Assembly (NCBI GenBank): GCA_019239425.1 | Contig: JAFAZX010000061.1 | Location: 1-59,690 of the forward strand | Source: Acidobacteriota bacterium | GTDB taxonomy: Bacteria; Acidobacteriota; Blastocatellia; Pyrinomonadales; Pyrinomonadaceae | DNA: 59,690 bases | Direction of reading: 5' to 3' | Part shown: piece after piece, positions 59,211 to 59,690 of the stretch | Position numbering within the stretch: position 1 is the first letter of the stretch | Layout of the letters: every line of letters starts with the position of its first letter | The notes under the pieces: model-generated | Seen by the model: only the letters and a program-made list of their open reading frames with translations | Database searches by the model: none | Told to the model about the DNA's origin: nothing | Translations under genes and position numbers: made by a program

Positions 59211-59527
59211 GTTCTGAAGACAAAGTGAAGAGGATGGGGCAAGCTTTGTCGTCAGGGCAGGCGCGGGCGCGTCCGGCTCACGGGATTAACCTTCTACTTC
59301 TTCCTTTCCACGCGGGGACTTCGGGGCGGTCGAGCCTCCGGTTAACACCGCGTGAGCGCACGCCGACGGCGCAGCCCGCAGTAAAGAGATGCTAGACAGA
59401 AGCCTTGCGAAATATGAATGGCCTTGTGCAAAGGCCCGCAGGGCAGAGGTACAAACCGAGGTGCGGATTATACCCGCGGGTGAGTTTTTTTCAAACGCGG
59501 CGCGGGGCGGTGACGCGACGCGGCTTC
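59211..59527. other. 317-bp leader/intergenic region upstream of the kinase operon
   Basis: Contains the promoter at 59467-59495. A GGCCTT-GTGCA-AAGGCC hairpin is at 59420-59436, the palindrome ACCCGCGGGT at 59472-59481 overlaps the promoter spacer, and the core GTTAACACCGCGTGAGC is at 59341-59357. The long leader could fold or encode a small RNA; no open frame stands out. Confidence 0.45.
59467..59495 (-). promoter_or_regulatory. Near-consensus sigma-70 promoter of the kinase operon
   Basis: On the minus strand TTGAAA (59490-59495), a 17-bp spacer, then TATAAT (59467-59472). A perfect 10-bp palindrome ACCCGCGGGT (59472-59481) overlaps the spacer and could be an operator. It would start transcripts about 250 nt before the kinase start codon. 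Confidence 0.6.
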
Positions 59528-59690
59528 TCACCCCGCGGTGCGTGGGCGGGAGAAGAGCCAGGCGACGAGGATGGAGATGAGGTAGAGCACCACCATCGGG
59601 GCCGCGAAGAGCATCATGTTCGGGATGTCGTTGGTCGGCGAGAGCACGGCCGCCGCCACCAGGATCACCACCAGCGAAATCCGCCAGTGC
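59528..59690 (-). CDS. tatC: Sec-independent protein translocase TatC, C-terminal part
   Basis: The minus-strand frame from the window edge to TGA at 59528 encodes the last 53 residues. VLSPTNDIPNMMLFAAPMVVL is the conserved C-terminal membrane segment of TatC (usual form VxSPTxDxxNxxLxAxPMxxLY). A second hydrophobic stretch and a basic end follow. TatC receives folded proteins with twin-arginine signals, such as the PaoA subunit encoded at the other end of this window. The start and the tatA/tatB genes lie outside. Confidence 0.85.
   Translation of the reverse strand, partial: HWRISLVVILVAAAVLSPTNDIPNMMLFAAPMVVLYLISILVAWLFSRPRTAG

Noticed and set aside
59420..59436. GGCCTT-GTGCA-AAGGCC hairpin as a terminator of tatC
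   Set aside because: Only a 6-bp stem with no T-tract, lying past the near-consensus promoter and inside the kinase leader; too weak to call.

Overview
This is a 59.7 kb stretch of a GC-rich bacterial chromosome. No rRNA, tRNA, CRISPR array or complete insertion sequence was seen. The best guess for the source is an acidobacterium, possibly of the Blastocatellia. The clues are a PadR regulator beside a very large 'ADOP'-type ABC permease, an Oar-like TonB receptor with an N-terminal carboxypeptidase-regulatory domain, a PEP-CTERM protein and many two-component genes. This is inference from gene content; no marker gene is present.

Region 1 (1-9.0 kb): the tail of a PEP-CTERM protein, a 200-bp inverted-repeat element, small membrane proteins and a stand-alone receiver protein. 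A minus-strand operon follows for a periplasmic molybdenum aldehyde oxidoreductase of the PaoABC type: a Tat-targeted 2Fe-2S subunit, an FAD subunit and a molybdopterin subunit. An XdhC/PaoD-type chaperone, a MocA-type cytidylyltransferase and an SDR oxidoreductase lie downstream. Region 2 (9.2-18.4 kb): two decaying genes (a carboxymuconolactone decarboxylase and an MFS transporter) beside intact oxidoreductases (AKR, cupin, zinc ADH) and an AraC regulator. Then come a PadR/ADOP permease pair and a TMEM175-like channel. Region 3 (18.4-23.9 kb): an unusual serine beta-lactamase-family hydrolase, a glycoside hydrolase family 2 enzyme, and a hydrolase gene cut off at its 5' end.

Region 4 (23.9-36.7 kb) is the most novel part. 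A tight five-gene minus-strand operon encodes a DUF4407 membrane protein, a small Cys-rich (zinc-finger-like) protein, a short CHAT (caspase-like) protease with an Asn-rich tail, a 767-residue protein with weak SPFH/band-7 resemblance, and an 852-residue STAND-like protein with a degenerate P-loop and its own Asn-rich segment. Divergent from it, beyond an AT-rich promoter region with an inverted repeat, lie a 68-residue peptide gene with its own terminator and then a second module: an exported, C-terminally anchored TPR-CHAT protease, an ECF sigma factor and a membrane anti-sigma-like protein. The whole looks like a CHAT-based conflict or stress-signalling island. Its left edge sits exactly where the hydrolase gene is truncated.

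Region 5 (36.9-54.0 kb) is an all-minus-strand copper/periplasmic redox region: a BNR-repeat lipoprotein ending in a CusF-like domain, an Oar-like TonB receptor, a 1706-residue multicopper oxidase, a SurA-like/DsbA fusion, a cytochrome c/periplasmic-binding-protein fusion, two SCO1 proteins, a YVTN beta-propeller and a DUF5659 protein. Region 6 (54.3-59.7 kb): a single-receiver protein, a histidine kinase, a hybrid receiver/histidine kinase and an NtrC-type sigma-54 activator, driven by a near-consensus promoter, and finally the C-terminal end of TatC at the window edge.
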